From positions 1 through 28,466 of the forward strand of contig JAQGAU010000417.1 in NCBI GenBank assembly GCA_034698045.1: DNA of 28,466 bases, read 5' to 3'. The position numbers and the translations under genes were made by a program. This stretch comes from Paramacrobiotus richtersi. Taxonomy: Eukaryota; Tardigrada; Eutardigrada; Parachela; Macrobiotidae. The notes below the pieces were generated by a model, which saw only the letters and a list, made by a program, of their open reading frames with translations, was not told the origin of the DNA and did not search any database. Below, piece after piece: positions 21,101 to 28,466 of this stretch; the first letter of the stretch is position 1, and each line of letters begins with the position of its first letter.

Positions 21101-24100
21101 AATTGAAAATAGACATAGATACAGTCATAAAATATAGATTTATATATATATATTATAAATTATGTCGACATACTTAATTATTTATTATTTAATTTGTGGG
21201 TAAAGTTTGACGTTTTGTCACTTTTTATTATTGTACAGAGGGTTGATCTTTTTCGTGCTTCCGTGCGTACGAATTGTTTTCTAATTGTTAAAGATATTAT
21301 TACAAAACAGTAGCAGCAGACTACGTCACAACGGGGATATCTTTATAATATTATAGTATTGATCTTCAATCGTATGTTGTGTACAGTTTTCGTTATTCGA
21401 CTTGTTTGTACACAGCTAGGCCTATATAAAATTTTCTCGGGTTGTCATTCGGCGTAATTAATTTATTAACAGCGTTTAACCCGACGATCGGCTAGCTGCA
21501 AGGAAAGAGCGTAGCATATGGGCTTTAGGTAGCGTGTCCCTTCATTGTCGAGATCAAGCTACAAACTGACCTAAATGTTAGCGGATGCAGTAATATTACT
21601 TACGAAAAACGCGATTTTTACTTTTAATTTTTAAATCACGGAAAGTATAGTTAACGAATAAAAATTTGCACAACAATTTTACAGCATTAATTTTTCATGT
21701 CGCCAAATTAATTTTCCTTCCCTTCAGTAAGTAATACAAGCTATGTCGCATCTTCTAATCTACAAATCACGCTGCTACAGAATCTGAAGCAAAAAACACG
21801 TAAATTCCGGTATATTCGCTTATGCATTTTTGATACGAACGAACAAACATAAATCGTTCGTTTTGTGACTGTCTGTTTCTGGGAATACAGTACTGATACG
21901 CATACCTTTAGATGTTTTTAGGTTTGCTTTTCTGTCCAGCGTGTTTCTGTTGTCCGCTATAAAGCAACGGTCACCGTTCTGATAATAGTTATCCGAAATA
22001 TAAATCATAATTTAATAATTATTTAAAGATAAAATAATAATTTAAATAACAGTTACCCAAAATCTAAATAATAATTTAAAGATAAAAGATAACTTAAAAA
22101 AGATTAAGTTTTGCACACAAAATTTGCTAAAAACATATACAACAGATGTTTTTATTGAAAGCGATATGAAATGCTTTATTCAAACATGAAAATTCACAGA
22201 AATAATTTTCAAAGGTCAAACGGCAACACCGGCATATCGCACAACGAAGACTCCTCCGCGTCGGACATCTCCCCCGAGGAGCCGCTGGCCACCTCCAACA
22301 GTCCCACCCGGTCGTCCAAGGGCGTCAGTAAGATGCAAGCAGCGGTCAATCTTTTCAACCGGCGCCGACAGAAGAAGATGAGTGCTCAAAAAGTCGACAG
22401 CGAAAAGAAGGCCACCAAGGTGCTGGGCATCGTGTTCGTGCTGTTTGTGGCCTGCTGGACACCGTTCTTCGTGACGAATTTGATGATGGGCGCCTGTCTG
22501 TTTGCCGGACATGACTGTGCACCGGCGCCGATTGTCCTGAAATTGTGGTTATGGTTGGGATGGGCGTCCAGCATAGGTACAGTCCGACCAGAATTTATAA
22601 TAATTATTGCACCCGAGATTTGCCTTACCGATTGCAAAAACTATGACCAAATTAACCGCTTGCAAGAGATTCTGCTTTCATTTATTTATTGCTACTGTTC
22701 CGCTGGCCGTATAATTATTTGCGTGCCAGTCCTTATGCTGTTTAATCGTTGGTAAATCGCTTAATCGTTAAGATAAATTGTTAACACTTTTTCACACACT
22801 TTTGATGAAAAAAAAACTGTTTTTAGATTGAGCGTAAATTACCATAACTACAGTATGCAAACTGTAATAACTGACATAATGATTGAGTCTCGAGGGCTTC
22901 AAACTAAGCCATTGCACTACGATTTGTCAACAACTACGAACGGAGTTTTCGGCTGGCTTATGGAATATTCTCACGCGAACAGTTTGACCAGTATTTTCTA
23001 ATTTTCTCGACTAATATAACTGTAAAGCTGTTCATGAGTTGCGATTAGGAACTTTGTAACAACAGGCCGTGCAAATGCACCATCCAAATTCGTTGTATTT
23101 AACCATAGATATGTAGGGCCATAACTGCCTCACCGAACACACCGGTACATAATAATATTATCTATGTATCTAGTTCTAGTTCCTATTACGGAACTCCGTC
23201 CCGTGACCACGAAATCTCCCAAACCAAATAAGCTCCGCTCGAACAAATTACTGAATCCGATAGGGCATGGGCCAAAACGGTTGCACATGATGTTTGATTT
23301 TGAAGGAAGTCTGCGGGCAGCCGAAAGCACCCACAAAACAACATTTTGATGCAACGGTTGTACTATACGTAGCATAATCAGAATATTAATTATTAAGTAG
23401 TAATGTTAACAGCCGTTGCTATGATCAGATTTACAAAATTATTAAGTCACCGTTCATATCTACCCACCGCACTACGAATCCCACATCTTTCGTGCAATTA
23501 TTGACACTTAACATTTTATCTAAAAATTTATCTTTAACTGATTTTGTTGGTGGCTTACGTTTATATAAACACAGTAACAGATTTGAGTTTTATATATCAA
23601 CATGCGGCATTGACTTTGGCGTCTTTCTGCTGATTCCAGCTTTTGTCCGAACAAACCAAAGAGCGCAAACGAAATATTGGCGCAAACTTCGCTGAATTCG
23701 TGCGGTGCGGCCTCAACCAGTGTCTAAAATATCTTGATGAAATATCGCAGTGAGCCGTAAAATTGTGAAAATTAAATTACTAGCCGGTGTACAATATTAT
23801 TTCTTCGTTTTCCGTCCTTTATGCATATGCGTTTCGTACTACCACAAGCGCCGCTCCGAGTAATTTTTAACAAGAAATAGTAAGGAACGCCGGTGCCTGC
23901 TAACAGCCGATAGGCTGTGTGGAATGAAAAAAAATGGCTTATTGCATAAAAAAATGGCGTTGCATAAAATAAACATCCCTGAAAAATCTTCGACCTTAAG
24001 AGGTCTCATGCATAATATCGTTCTCAAAGCACTAACTAACAACGTACAAACTAATTGAAATTATAAAAGCACCATGGCTGCATGACCAGCAAAGCCATTA

Positions 24101-26230
24101 ATCCACTACTTCATTCAGACTCCCCTCGGCGCCCTTCCCTGGGTTTTTTGGTTTTATTTTTAGGTCATAATTTTTCCTAAACTGTCTCAGATCTTCCGTT
24201 GCACAATTAAGTGTAACGGAGGTTACGATCTATTTTTCTTGATTATTAGGGTAGTGTTGGGCAAATTGTACTCGAAAGCTCAAAAACCCCCCACATTATG
24301 CCACGATATGTACGTAGTGACCTTTTTGATTTGATTCGTTTGGAGCGGGTTTTTGTGTCGAACAGCAAAGTGTGACTTTTTGCATGAAATCTTGACCATA
24401 TTTTCACTAATCGATTGAAGCATTACTACATTATTTTCAAAAGGATGCATATCTGAAACGACACGTCCTAATGGTGCAAATTCGCGAAGAAGATGATTTC
24501 GAACCGGGTGCAATAAGTAGATAGTTTCACTACTGCGAACGAAGTAAAAGTCTGTAAGACGTACATGCTATGCCGCACTGCCACGCTGCAGTTTAATGCT
24601 TTGATTTGTACCGTACGTAGAAATAAAACTGACGTCCCTCCCAAAGATATTTATTGGTGTGACACTCTGACTTGAAAATAAACTCTCAACCGAAACGAGG
24701 GTAGCCACAAAACAACGAATAAGCATAAAAGAAAACCAAAAGCGACTAATGCATGGAGGCCGAAACTGGGGGACATTTCAAATTTTGATTTTTTTTTGTT
24801 AGCCAACACGTAAAGTAAAAGATCAGAACGGTACATTAATTTTCTGCTAACAATTCAAAAAGAATCAAAAAGAGCACCGTAAAATTATCCGCTGTTTTCA
24901 AAAACGCGCTACCGCCTGTCGAACGGAAAGTCGCTTAGAATTAAGCATATGTACAGACAGCGTGGTCTCAGGCAACAGCCAGCAGCAAACCCGAAGTCCG
25001 ATAAAAATTTGAAATTAATGTAAAGTTATATCAGACCATGAAGCCAGAATGCCACACTTTAAACAACGATCGTAACTTATGTTACAAAGCAATGACCTGT
25101 TCACCGCAAAGCCAGTTTTGCAAGAACCGTTATTACGGATTCCGTTATAGCGGGGTCCATACGTAGGGTGAAGAAACGATTGAAACGATTGAAACGTTTA
25201 CCGCTCAAAACAAAGTGAGCGGCTTGACCGGAGCTACAGAAATTGTGACCCAGAACGACTATTTTCTTCAAACACTCGATTTCTGTCCCAGACGCCGAAC
25301 TGCATATCGAGCGGAGAGGTTGGTTGGGAAGATATGTGTAGCAAAGGCTTGGGTACAAGCCGGTGACGAAGCCAAAAGTTTAAGCGCCACAGTCTGGTAA
25401 AATGATTGCACAGTGCATACTCGGCACTGTACTAGCTAGGTAAACTGATTCCAAACGAATCAAATTAAAAGGGTCACTACAAACTCTCTTACGACCTTGG
25501 GACCTTTGAGTTTTCGAGTGCACTCTGCCGAACACCACCCTAATAATCAGCGGAAACAGATCGGACCTCCATTAACTACACTAAACTGTAAAACGGAAGA
25601 TTTGAATCAGTTTACAAAGGATTAGGACCTGAATATAAGGTAGACCCAAGAAACCCTGAGGCGGCAGCCGAAGGTGTTTCTTGTATCATATATTTTCCAT
25701 TTCTTAAGGTTATGATCTGTGTAAACATAAACCAAAAATTCGCCGTAACAAATGTATCACAAGTGTCATTTCCTGCAGCTGATGCATTTCAACCATATTA
25801 TGTTGCGAAGTTCATCGATTTTTAATATACTAATTTTTAATATACTAATATAATATACTAATATACTGTTAATGTACTAATTTTTAATATACTATACATA
25901 ATTTTTAATCGAATTGAATACTTTTTCCGACAATTATTCTGTTGTCTAGTGAATCCCATGGTCTACACAGTGGTCAATCCGCTGTTCCGTAAAGCCTTCC
26001 AACGCCTGCTGTGCTGGCCGTGCAGTCATGACAGCGGTCAGCAGTGCCGGCGCCAATTACAGCGCACCGTCCAAAACTGCCGGGAATGGTCCAGCACGGC
26101 CAGCACCACCACCGGCCCCTCATTCACCAAACGCACCATCCTCCTCTCCAGCTCCGACTCCAAGCAGCAGATCAAATGGAGCCCCACATTTCTCACTGCG
26201 CTGGCGCTGAATAACGAAACCCCAGTTTAA
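8762..26230 (+). CDS. 5-HT2: Serotonin 5-HT2-type receptor (class A aminergic GPCR), five exons
   Basis: Joined from 8762-9108, 9747-10147, 20180-20708, 22215-22576 and 25950-26230. Phases agree at every junction, giving 639 residues. The N-terminus is long (about 187 residues) with eight N-X-S/T sequons. N1.50 is residue 204 and D2.50 is 232. C3.25 (260) pairs with an ECL2 cysteine (339). D3.32 (267), DRY (284), W6.48 (507), F6.51/F6.52 and N6.55 (514), and NPMVY (548-552) are present. Positions 5.42 Gly, 5.43 Ser and 5.46 Ala match vertebrate 5-HT2B/2C, not catecholamine receptors with their TM5 serines. The TASIMHMC segment of TM3 and KVLGIVF in TM6 are also 5-HT2-like. 5-HT2 receptors sit in the plasma membrane, bind serotonin and signal through Gq. 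Odd: Trp at 7.43 instead of Tyr. A related orphan amine receptor is the alternative. Confidence 0.88.
9109..9746 (+). other. 5-HT2: Receptor intron 1
   Basis: 638 bp, GTAAGT to TTGTACAG, AT-rich. No repeat or RNA gene was seen in it. Confidence 0.75.
9747..10147 (+). CDS. 5-HT2: Receptor exon 2: rest of N-terminus, TM1 and TM2
   Basis: Acceptor CTTGTACAG, donor GTAAGT, phase 2 in and phase 1 out. Four more sequons lie at Asn 127, 137, 173 and 176. TM1 is about residues 188-213 with the GN of GFLGNLLV, and TM2 is about 223-247 with the signature LAVADLF. Confidence 0.92.
10875..11035. repeat. Diverged AT-rich tandem motif (TATAATTTTAGTATATA)
   Basis: The 17-bp motif recurs four times at irregular 32-52 bp spacing, starting near 10879, 10931, 10984 and 11016, separated by diverged AT-rich filler. 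It lies inside receptor intron 2. Confidence 0.7.
11153..11339 (-). CDS. Possible minus-strand exon nested in receptor intron 2 (weak)
   Basis: An open frame of about 62 codons starts at an ATG (MPNQLKSGDRRG) and reads into a good donor, GTGAGT, just before an in-frame stop. It lies in a GC-richer patch, and the peptide looks balanced in composition (for example SGSGETLGLVGRQFFVGN). I do not recognise a family and found no convincing partner exon on the minus strand, so this may be chance. Confidence 0.15.
13760..13850. repeat. AT-rich low-complexity (AAATATAAAT)n
   Basis: Irregular repetition of ATAAATAAAT-type units on the plus strand in receptor intron 2. Not informative beyond being simple sequence. 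Confidence 0.6.
14554..14895. repeat. Diverged tandem duplication, about 176-bp unit
   Basis: Copy A starts at 14554 (GTTCTACGAGTGCTA) and copy B at 14730 (GTTCTGCAAGTGCTA). Both carry in the same order ATATCACG, AAGCG, TATGT, GTTAAACCGAGTATA, AAAATATT, CTGTATCCGTA and AACAATGTTAA-like blocks. Substitutions and small indels show the duplication is old. Confidence 0.8.
14913..15220 (-). other. GC-rich patch with two overlapping minus-strand reading frames
   Basis: One frame runs 15220-15071 (from an ATG; contains IKVYGPSAIKRERAYIGPRQ) and another continues in a different frame to 14913 (contains VSGERVYGRCISARVL). Both have protein-like composition and overlap, as expected for a coding sequence broken by a frameshift, but also possible by chance. 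No family was recognised and no flanking element ends were found. Confidence 0.15.
15378..15990. repeat. Diverged tandem duplication, about 333-bp unit, with internal duplication
   Basis: Copy A begins at 15378 and copy B at 15711 (both GGGCACA...ATATCGATG). Shared blocks follow: AAAATTAG, CAGCGATATTTGTGGTAT, GACAATGACC-like blocks and GCCAACTG(T/C)CAGCGTA. Copy A has an extra internal duplication: a block starting TTAAGAACAATGACC occurs at about 15547 and 15598. This accounts for the changing offset between the copies. Confidence 0.8.
16850..16980. repeat. AT-rich inverted repeats and (TA)n tract
   Basis: TATTAATAAT-type blocks occur in both orientations over 16850-16940, followed by a TA dinucleotide tract near 16940-16977, within receptor intron 2. 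Confidence 0.65.
17722..17802. repeat. AT-only imperfect inverted repeats
   Basis: About 80 bp of almost pure A/T in which TATAATTATA and TAATATATAT blocks face each other. Could form a hairpin; otherwise simple sequence. Confidence 0.6.
20180..20708 (+). CDS. 5-HT2: Receptor exon 3: TM3-TM5 and start of ICL3
   Basis: Acceptor TTGTTTTACAG. Contains the ECL1 WPF motif, C3.25, D3.32, I3.40, DRY, W4.50 (311), the ECL2 cysteine and P5.50 (358). After TM5 it encodes a basic, Gly-rich ICL3 segment. The donor is placed at 20709 (GTGGGT) because its phase 2 end is the only one matching exon 4. Codon use is noticeably GC-rich, especially in ICL3. Confidence 0.93.
20709..21180. repeat. About 140-bp tandem repeat starting at the exon 3 donor
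   Basis: Copies begin at 20709, 20849 and 20904 (a 55-bp truncated step) and at 21046. Each starts with [G/A]TGGGT[A/G]TAGG followed by a GTGAAA/GCAAAG-like block and continues through AAATAGAAA, TATTTAGATGTATATTATAAATTATGTC and TAATTATATTGAATTATTAGAC. The functional donor GT of the first copy reads AT in the others. Confidence 0.88.
20709..22214 (+). other. 5-HT2: Receptor intron 3
   Basis: 1.5 kb, donor GTGGGT, acceptor TTTTCAAAG (or CACAG 15 bp upstream). The first third is tandem repeat. The rest is AT-rich with no recognised element. Short TAATTTAAA-type repetition lies near 22010-22100. Confidence 0.75.
22215..22576 (+). CDS. 5-HT2: Receptor exon 4: end of ICL3, TM6 and TM7
   Basis: Begins in acidic/Ser-rich ICL3 (EDSSASDISPEEP), then RRRQKKM, then TM6 (about 494-516) with CWTPFFVTN, then ECL3 with two cysteines, and TM7 to SSI. 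The donor GTACAG at 22577 ends in phase 1, so G|TG gives the Val before NPMVY. A second in-frame acceptor 15 bp upstream (CACAG ending at 22199, exon from 22200) would insert five residues. Confidence 0.9.
22577..25949 (+). other. 5-HT2: Receptor intron 4
   Basis: 3.4 kb, GTACAG to TTGTCTAG, interrupting TM7 just before NPxxY. Moderate GC in the middle, but frames on both strands are short and unrecognised. A short GAAACGATT triplication lies at about 25170-25197, and TTTTTAATATACTAA-type repeats at about 25820-25912. Confidence 0.75.
25950..26230 (+). CDS. 5-HT2: Receptor exon 5: end of TM7, helix 8 and C-terminal tail
   Basis: Acceptor CTGTTGTCTAG. Starts with NPMVYTVVNPLFRKAF (NPxxY and helix 8). 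Cysteines at 568 and 571 are plausible palmitoylation sites. A Ser/Thr-rich tail of about 70 residues ends in T-P-V, which fits a class I PDZ ligand (S/T-x-hydrophobic), as vertebrate 5-HT2 receptors also have. The stop is TAA at 26228-26230. Confidence 0.92.
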
Positions 26231-26535
26231 GTCCGGGTGGACGCGATTTTTCTAATTATGTTTTTTTGTTTTTTTCTTCTTGTTCTCTGGTGGCATTTCT
26301 TCCCGGTTGCGCAAAGAGCAGTATCTATGGGTGGTACTTCTAGGTGGTTCTTCCTTGTGCATATTGGTGATCTGTTTTCCTTGTCTGCCAAAAATGTATG
26401 TACCTTTTTGTTAATGAGGGGTGATTTTTTGCCACAATGAGTATTTCGTTTCTAAAGAAAAGAAATTTTTTTCTGTTTATTATACGAGTTTTACCATAAA
26501 AAGATTGGTAATAAACTATTAAATATTACGTCGCT
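26231..26535 (+). terminator. 5-HT2: Receptor 3' UTR and polyadenylation signal
   Basis: A canonical AATAAA lies at 26510-26515, followed by a T/G-rich stretch (about 26535-26555) suitable as a downstream element. This predicts cleavage near 26530 and a 3' UTR of about 300 nt. A T-rich stretch lies at about 26250-26285. Confidence 0.6.
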
Positions 26536-27130
26536 GCTTGTCCTTTGTTAAGGTTTCCTCATTTCGGATATGAGCACCCGTCACGTAGAATGAGCCCATG
26601 CACTACGAAAACACTGCAAAGTTTGTGTTAACCGTGTTCTTTGCAAAGTGCTTGGCATGTTTTACCTACAGTATCACCATGGCATAGAAGATTCATGGCA
26701 GACAGAAAAATACGCATACCTCTGACAAATAATTATCAAAAAAGAGACTTTAACAGCAGTTGTAATTCACATTTTTATAATAATTTAAACCTGATTATAA
26801 ATTATTAAACTACTAAATTAATTAAACTACTACTATTAAACTAAATTATCAATTAACTAAATTAAACCAATAAATTACATTATAATAATTTAAACGGAAC
26901 GGTGCTAACGGTTTGATATAACAATAATTAATAAACAATAATGGATCCAAAAACGCTAACTAAATAACAACTAAATTAAATAACAATAAAGTAACTGCAA
27001 CTACGTATTAGCAGCACAGCAATTATTTAACTTAACGTGCTGTTAAGTTTAACAGAAAGTAGTAACAACTATCGGTTATCGGTAATAATTTCGGTCTTTT
27101 TGTCTACAACAGAATGATCCAAAAACGACA
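26536..27130. other. Convergent intergenic spacer
   Basis: About 600 bp between the predicted 3' ends of the receptor and the ArfGAP gene. The right part (26760-26990) is low-complexity AATTTAAAC/AACTAAATTA sequence. No gene was seen. Confidence 0.5.
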
Positions 27131-27153
27131 ATATCGCACATCGAACATTCATA

Positions 27154-27393
27154 TTTATTTTATTATCAGTTTGCAGCCGCAAATTCACCAAAAAAAATCT
27201 AGCAAAAATGGACCAACCATGCATTTGTAAAACTCTCCACGGCATTTTCTCCGATAAACATGACCAATACAAGCATTACACGGACACATGAAACAGCAGC
27301 ACAAGATAAGCCTAGATTAAAAAAAAGAGGAATTCTTGCTCTCACCGTGAATAAAACATCCAGACCTCTACCACATTCCCGTTCTTCCCATTT
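27154..27393 (-). terminator. ARFGAP2/3: ArfGAP 3' UTR and polyadenylation signal
   Basis: On the minus strand two AATAAA hexamers lie at 27164-27159 and 27159-27154, about 235 nt after the TGA stop, predicting cleavage near 27135. Confidence 0.55.
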
Positions 27394-27642
27394 TCAACCG
27401 TATCGCTCCTGAATATTGGTCATAACATTGCTGGCCATGCTGGACAATCGACCGGCGACTTTTGTAATCCCCTGCCGGACACCTTCCTTAATCTCCGTCA
27501 AATCCGGCGCCTGGAGGTTCATATTCAAATTCCCGTAGGTGGACGAGCGGGACGCGGACTGGGGTGAGTCGGTACCAAAGTATTCGGCGCTGGATATGCT
27601 GTTCTTGCCATCGAAGCGCGACATGTTGCTCTTGGTTTCCCA
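27394..27642 (-). CDS. ARFGAP2/3: ArfGAP2/3 terminal exon
   Basis: 82 codons plus TGA (27396-27394). The acceptor is AAATGTAG, directly followed by TGG GAA; the in-frame TAG formed by the acceptor itself confirms that the exon cannot extend further upstream. The internal ATG at 27624 is not a start, because the conserved protein continues upstream in the previous exon. Confidence 0.92.
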   Translation of the reverse strand, partial: WETKSNMSRFDGKNSISSAEYFGTDSPQSASRSSTYGNLNMNLQAPDLTEIKEGVRQGITKVAGRLSSMASNVMTNIQERYG

Positions 27643-28466
27643 CTACATTTACAGGACAATTTTGTAGTATACAACAAGCTAACAACATCATTTTCACTAG
27701 GTTTCGTGCGAAAACGAAATCAACATGTTTTCTCAAGATATATTGTAAACGGGTCGAATCAAGTCGAACGACAAAATCCGTAATGATACATTTTCTGTTT
27801 TCTGGTAACTATGGAAAGAAAGAATATCCGAAAAATCGCCAAAGGATATATTTCCAAATTTCAATTTTAAAATTAGCTTTTAGATCACAGCTAGGGCCCG
27901 TTATAAGAATCGCAGTGAGGTCTTGAGAAAAAAGACTAACTTCAATATAGAGCCTTAACCTTAACATAAGAGCAAACCCATTTTCGTGCGAGACATAATC
28001 GCCGTTACACTACGACTATCCGTTGTCTGAAATGCTACTACTGTGCAACCAGCGACACGGTGCCAGAACAGGTACATCTCGATATATTTCAAAAACGATA
28101 GTGCGAGTAATCAATACACAATAAAACAATTTCCCGGTTACCACTTTTAAATGATGCTTTTGTTTAGTAAAACAACGCCAAAATATCCCACTTTACACAC
28201 ACCTCATCAAATAAATGTCAGATATCACAGCATCTCCCTTAAACATCGAAAATAATACGGAGCACTGGAAGAAACTCAATAAAATTAATTTTAATAAAAC
28301 CAGATAATAACGGGTTCAAAACTAATAATCGGAAAGAGTGTGATTTTTTCCACCGTTACACAGCCAAGCGCCGTCCCACACTTACGTCGTTCACTTTCTC
28401 ATTGCCAAAATACATATCCGATGAGATTGACTTGGCATTACCAAACTTCCGCTGAGCATCATCACC
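27394..28466 (-). CDS. ARFGAP2/3: ArfGAP2/3 (Arf GTPase-activating protein), last two coding exons
   Basis: Exons 28386-28466 (open at the right edge) and 27394-27642 join in phase 0 across a GTAAGT-AG intron. The encoded 109 residues carry both Glo3-type ISS motifs characteristic of ARFGAP2/3: FGNAKSISSDMYFG, then SISSAEYFG. They end with the conserved C-terminal amphipathic segment GVRQGITKVAGRLSSMASN and the terminal NIQERYG. ARFGAP2/3 stimulate GTP hydrolysis on Arf1 at COPI-coated Golgi membranes; these C-terminal motifs bind coatomer and membrane, while the zinc-finger GAP domain lies upstream, outside the window. Spacing between the ISS motifs and the tail matches the vertebrate proteins, so no exon appears to be missing between the two. 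Confidence 0.93.
27643..28385 (-). other. ARFGAP2/3: ArfGAP2/3 last intron
   Basis: 743 bp, AT-rich, GTAAGT to GTAG. No repeat or coding signal was recognised. The plus-strand frame open over 27564-27926 crosses the terminal exon antisense and is not a gene. Confidence 0.8.
28386..28466 (-). CDS. ARFGAP2/3: ArfGAP2/3 penultimate exon (partial at window edge)
   Basis: 27 codons ending in EKVND before donor GTAAGT. Contains the first ISS motif (SISSDMYFG) preceded by AQRKFGNAK, nearly the vertebrate ARFGAP2 sequence at this position. Confidence 0.93.

Noticed and set aside
22216-22637. Two long minus-strand frames over exon 4
   Set aside because: Antisense shadows of a clearly conserved coding exon, with no similarity of their own.
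22577-22755. Continuation of the exon 4 frame past TM7 SSI as a separate protein end
   Set aside because: The conserved NPxxY is found in exon 5 with matching phase. Reading through gives a non-conserved tail and would mean intron retention.
24250-24275. TAGTGTTGGGCAA resembling the end of a hAT-type element
   Set aside because: No inverted partner or target-site duplication was found in the intron.
24490-24512. tRNA B-box-like GGTTCGAAATC on the minus strand
   Set aside because: No flanking T-arm stem, A box or acceptor stem could be found.
9739-26230. Dopamine D2-like receptor assignment
   Set aside because: TM5 lacks the catechol-binding serines at 5.42/5.46, and TM3 and TM6 match 5-HT2 better.
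27564-27926. 120-codon plus-strand frame
   Set aside because: It runs antisense through the conserved ArfGAP terminal exon and into its intron.

Overview
The window comes from an animal nuclear genome, almost certainly an invertebrate. Coding is broken into short exons by GT-AG introns (79 bp to about 10 kb), non-coding DNA is strongly AT-rich, and the proteins are metazoan. I cannot fix the phylum. A protostome fits the receptor and the ArfGAP, but nothing seen is diagnostic. All exon joins were made by hand from splice signals and reading-frame phase, with no transcript support.

Layout: (1) 1-1338, minus strand: the first four exons of a tyrosine/arginine/proline-rich repeat protein of unknown family, running off the left edge, with a clear TATA box plus initiator pair upstream. 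(2) 1480-8711: about 7 kb of intergenic DNA with palindromes, a 69-bp tandem array, an ATT microsatellite and a few GC-richer islands. (3) 8762-26230, plus strand: a complete five-exon aminergic GPCR, best read as a serotonin 5-HT2-type receptor (639 residues in my model; all exon phases agree and the summed length is a multiple of three). Its second intron is about 10 kb and contains diverged tandem duplications and some GC-rich patches that might hide extra exons. Its third intron carries a tandem repeat that starts at the exon 3 splice donor. (4) 27394-28466, minus strand: the last two coding exons of an ARFGAP2/3-type Arf GTPase-activating protein, convergent with the receptor.

The three genes have no evident shared pathway: a probable structural or disordered protein, a neuronal-type receptor and a COPI-vesicle regulator. 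The observations I rate highest are the unrecognised Y/R/P repeat protein, tryptophan at receptor position 7.43 (normally tyrosine in amine receptors), the donor-anchored intronic repeat and the one-base overlap between a uORF stop and the receptor start codon.
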